A stretch of DNA of 15,965 nucleotides, taken from JADJPL01 sp964607915 (GTDB lineage Bacteria > Bacteroidota > Bacteroidia > Chitinophagales > Saprospiraceae). Positions 14,784-15,965 of this stretch are shown here, one piece after another. Within the stretch, counting starts at the first letter, position 1. Each line of letters starts with the position of its first letter. The translations under genes and the position numbers were made by a program. Below the pieces are notes generated by a model. It was not told where the DNA came from. It saw only the letters and a list, made by a program, of their open reading frames with translations, and searched no databases. The DNA is taken from assembly GCA_964607915.1 (NCBI GenBank), contig CAZSMU010000082.1:1-15965 (forward strand). The letters are read 5' to 3'.

Positions 14784-14883
14784 CAGCTTGAATAGGTTCA
14801 AAGCGGGTCCGAATACCCCGATTGGTTTGTAGCCGCCCATATTTAGCCTCAAAACGCCCTTTTGTCCTTTCGATACCCGAGTA

Positions 14884-15000
14884 ATGGATTCCCCGGAGCG
14901 TGTGAGCAACCTTGACCCGGCTACAAAACCGCCCATCGGCGACCTCGGGCCAGTACCAATACGAAAATCAAAACAGCTCTATGAAGTTTTCAATGGATAA
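14884..15000 (+). CDS. Possible 38-aa leader ORF overlapping the STAS start
   Basis: An ATG-started frame of 38 codons reads MDSPERVSNLDPATKPPIGD and onward, ending at TAA 15000, 20 bp into the STAS gene in another frame. It resembles no known family. It may be chance, or an upstream ORF whose translation affects initiation at 14981. There is no Shine-Dalgarno sequence or conservation evidence to decide. Confidence 0.15.
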   Translation: MDSPERVSNLDPATKPPIGDLGPVPIRKSKQLYEVFNG

Positions 15001-15373
15001 GCAGGAACGCTACACGGTGTTCACCGTACAGGAAGAGAACCTGAACTCCCTGGTCGCTCCTAACCTCAAATCCGAATTTGTGCTCCTTTTTAACGAAGGA
15101 GTAAAAAACCTCATCGTCAATCTGGCAGAAGTCAAATATGTAGATTCGTCAGGCCTAAGTGCCATTTTGACAGCCGACCGCCTCTGGAAAGACCTGGGCT
15201 CCTTCATCCTCACCGGCCTGGAGCACCCCGCCGTCAAAAAACTCATCGAAATTTCCCGGCTGGATACCGTCCTCACTATCGTCCCCACCCTTGAGGAAGC
15301 CGTAGACTTTGTCTTCATGGAAGAAATCGAAAGGGAACTCGACTCCAGCGGCCCGGAAACGGAACTGGATTAA
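14981..15373 (+). CDS. STAS-domain protein (anti-sigma factor antagonist type)
   Basis: The product has 130 residues from the ATG at 14981; an ATG at 14993 and a TTG at 14912 are alternatives. It is a single STAS domain of the SpoIIAA/RsbV type: ERYTVFTVQEENLNSLVAPNLK, then LIVNLAEVKYVDSSGLSAIL at about 44-63. The D-S-S-G motif (Asp55, Ser56, Ser57) is the place where antagonists are phosphorylated by an anti-sigma kinase, so phosphoregulation seems possible. The tail is acidic (EEIERELDSSGPETELD), longer than the minimal domain. Such proteins bind and inactivate anti-sigma factors, but Bacteroidota keep many stand-alone STAS proteins whose partners are unknown; no kinase, phosphatase or sigma gene is adjacent. 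It is transcribed alone. Confidence 0.9.
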   Translation: MKFSMDKQERYTVFTVQEENLNSLVAPNLKSEFVLLFNEGVKNLIVNLAEVKYVDSSGLSAILTADRLWKDLGSFILTGLEHPAVKKLIEISRLDTVLTIVPTLEEAVDFVFMEEIERELDSSGPETELD

Positions 15374-15486
15374 GCTCCAACCGCAGCCGGATTGCAAGGG
15401 CCTCCACCGTACTTCTCCCCCTCGCAACCGCCCTGACGTCCGGGTTCTTTTTGTCCCTCAAAAAAAAATAAAAAAAATCGGCGTCC

Positions 15487-15519
15487 TTTGAGGTGAAAAT
15501 AAAAAATACCGTATATTTG
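15487..15519 (+). promoter_or_regulatory. Promoter of tRNA-Lys
   Basis: TTTG (15487-15490), 21 nt, then TATATTTG (15512-15519) is a near-perfect Bacteroidota housekeeping promoter. Transcription would begin near 15525, giving a pre-tRNA leader of roughly 70 nt. That leader contains a GGGGC/GCCCC hairpin (15537-15552) and a further GC-rich fold (about 15558-15585). Confidence 0.8.
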
Positions 15520-15598
15520 CATCGCTTTTGAGAAAAGGGGCTAATTCGCCCCCTCAAACAGCCGGGCAACCGAAAGGGCTGCCCTACGCCAATGTGTA

Positions 15599-15672
15599 GA
15601 TTCCGTAGCTCAGTCGGCTAGAGCACTTGACTTTTAATCAAGGGGTCCTGGGTTCGAATCCCAGCGGAATCA
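15599..15672 (+). tRNA. tRNA-Lys (anticodon TTT)
   Basis: A full cloverleaf can be drawn: acceptor stem GATTCCG / CGGAATC with discriminator A; D arm containing AGCTCAGTCGGCTAGAG; anticodon stem CTTGA / TCAAG around loop CTTTTAA with anticodon TTT at 15633-15635; T arm CTGGG-TTCGAAT-CCCAG. It reads lysine codons AAA and AAG. CCA is not encoded and must be added after transcription. It has its own promoter and a strong terminator, so it is a single-gene unit. Confidence 0.98.
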
Positions 15673-15688
15673 CTTACCCAAACAAAAA

Positions 15689-15727
15689 GGCCTTGTAAAT
15701 CAAGTATTTACAAGGCCACTTTTTTTT
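15689..15727 (+). terminator. Intrinsic terminator of tRNA-Lys
   Basis: GGCCTTGTAAAT (15689-15700) and ATTTACAAGGCC (15706-15717) form a perfect 12-bp stem with a CAAGT loop. An eight-T run follows at 15720-15727, 17 bp after the tRNA end. Confidence 0.95.
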
Positions 15728-15790
15728 GTGGGTACAAAAGCCTCGTCGCTGCCCTGAGCATTTCCGTAGTATCTAGCCATTCGTTCTCTG

Positions 15791-15965
15791 CTTACTTTCT
15801 TTTTTTGCTCGCCCAAAAAAAGAAACAAAAAAAGGGCGCCCCTTCGCCCTAACAGCATCGAAAAAACAGCCTTCGCTGTGTATCTTGAATGGCGGAGGGA
15901 ACAGCGTCACTTCTTGCTTTGGCATTCTCGCCGCCATTCAATATACAAGGCGACCCTGCGGGACG
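15791..15965. repeat. Cluster of palindromic repeats, probable dispersed repeat element
   Basis: Several inverted repeats follow each other: TTTCTTTTTTTG / CAAAAAAAGAAA (15796-15807, 15814-15825); AGGGCG / CGCCCT (15833-15838, 15845-15850); ACAGC / GCTGT (15866-15870, 15875-15879); and a 16-bp pair with one mismatch, GTATCTTGAATGGCGG / CCGCCATTCAATATAC (15880-15895, 15931-15946). The element continues past the right edge and no gene is visible in it. From memory, similar TTTCTTTTTTTGC...GCCCAAAAAAAGAAA sequences recur in Bacteroidota genomes, so this is probably a dispersed non-coding repeat. Confidence 0.7.

Larger units (their letters stand above)
14489..14980. other. 492-bp intergenic region between divergent clpC and STAS genes
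   Basis: No convincing gene is seen here. The minus-strand frame at 14557-14739 is short, has no family pattern and is rejected. The region holds a candidate clpC promoter (14534-14564, minus), a good plus-strand promoter (14754-14783), a long-range inverted repeat TTTGTAGCCG / CGGCTACAAA (14826-14835 and 14918-14927), a repeated CCGCCCAT next to each arm (14833-14840 and 14929-14936), and a 38-codon frame (14884-15000) overlapping the STAS start. Confidence 0.7.

Noticed and set aside
15374..15480. Possible terminator after the STAS gene
   Set aside because: Only a very short CCC/GGG pairing near 15430-15446 precedes a T-rich stretch; too weak to call.
15791..15965. CRISPR array
   Set aside because: The repeats are inverted and differ from one another; there are no evenly spaced direct repeats and no cas genes.

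Overview
The window looks like chromosomal DNA of a Bacteroidota bacterium, probably in or near the Saprospiria (Lewinella-like). This is inferred from promoter boxes of the Bacteroidota form (TTTG, then TAnnTTTG), from the near absence of Shine-Dalgarno sequences, from moderately GC-rich coding DNA with A/T-rich spacers, and from the protein families present (BNR-propeller protein, NrtR-type Nudix regulator, YtxJ, HSDL2-like dehydrogenase). No species call is made. The content is mostly housekeeping; I see no phage, insertion-sequence transposase, CRISPR array or defence island.

Layout. Positions 1-1596 hold the C-terminal part of a BNR/sortilin-like beta-propeller protein. It converges on a minus-strand NrtR-like Nudix/winged-helix regulator (1710-2429), with a perfect 28-bp inverted repeat between them. 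A divergent spacer with four AAGTCT sites leads to a plus-strand run: an exported protein of unknown function (2653-3240), coaD (3331-3804), pruA (3832-5463) and a Nudix hydrolase (5474-6043). The last three are tightly spaced and probably form an operon.

The Nudix gene overlaps tail to tail by 17 bp with a minus-strand group, read right to left: a stand-alone NadR-type kinase-domain protein (8170-8688), tesB (7276-8136), ytxJ (6854-7237) and a DUF218/YdcF-like membrane protein (6027-6800). Divergent from these is a plus-strand pair, an acyl-ACP thioesterase (8934-9656) and an HSDL2-like short-chain dehydrogenase (9686-10504), closed by a strong two-way terminator.

The minus strand then carries clpC (11942-14488) followed by infC, rpmI and rplT (11848 to 10591), with hairpins at the clpC-infC and rpmI-rplT junctions that are candidates for control or termination. 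A roughly 490-bp leader region precedes a plus-strand STAS-domain protein (14981-15373). After it come tRNA-Lys(TTT) with a textbook promoter and terminator, and a cluster of palindromic repeats running off the right edge.

Shared themes. Three proteins touch NAD or ADP-ribose chemistry (the NrtR-like regulator, possibly the Nudix hydrolase, the NadR-type kinase). Three act on acyl chains (TesB, acyl-ACP thioesterase, HSDL2-like dehydrogenase). Four are core translation or proteostasis genes (IF3, L35, L20, ClpC). The best targets for closer study are non-coding: the 28-bp hairpin, the AAGTCT cluster, a possible promoter antisense to the NadR-type gene, the infC-rpmI-rplT hairpins and the long STAS leader.
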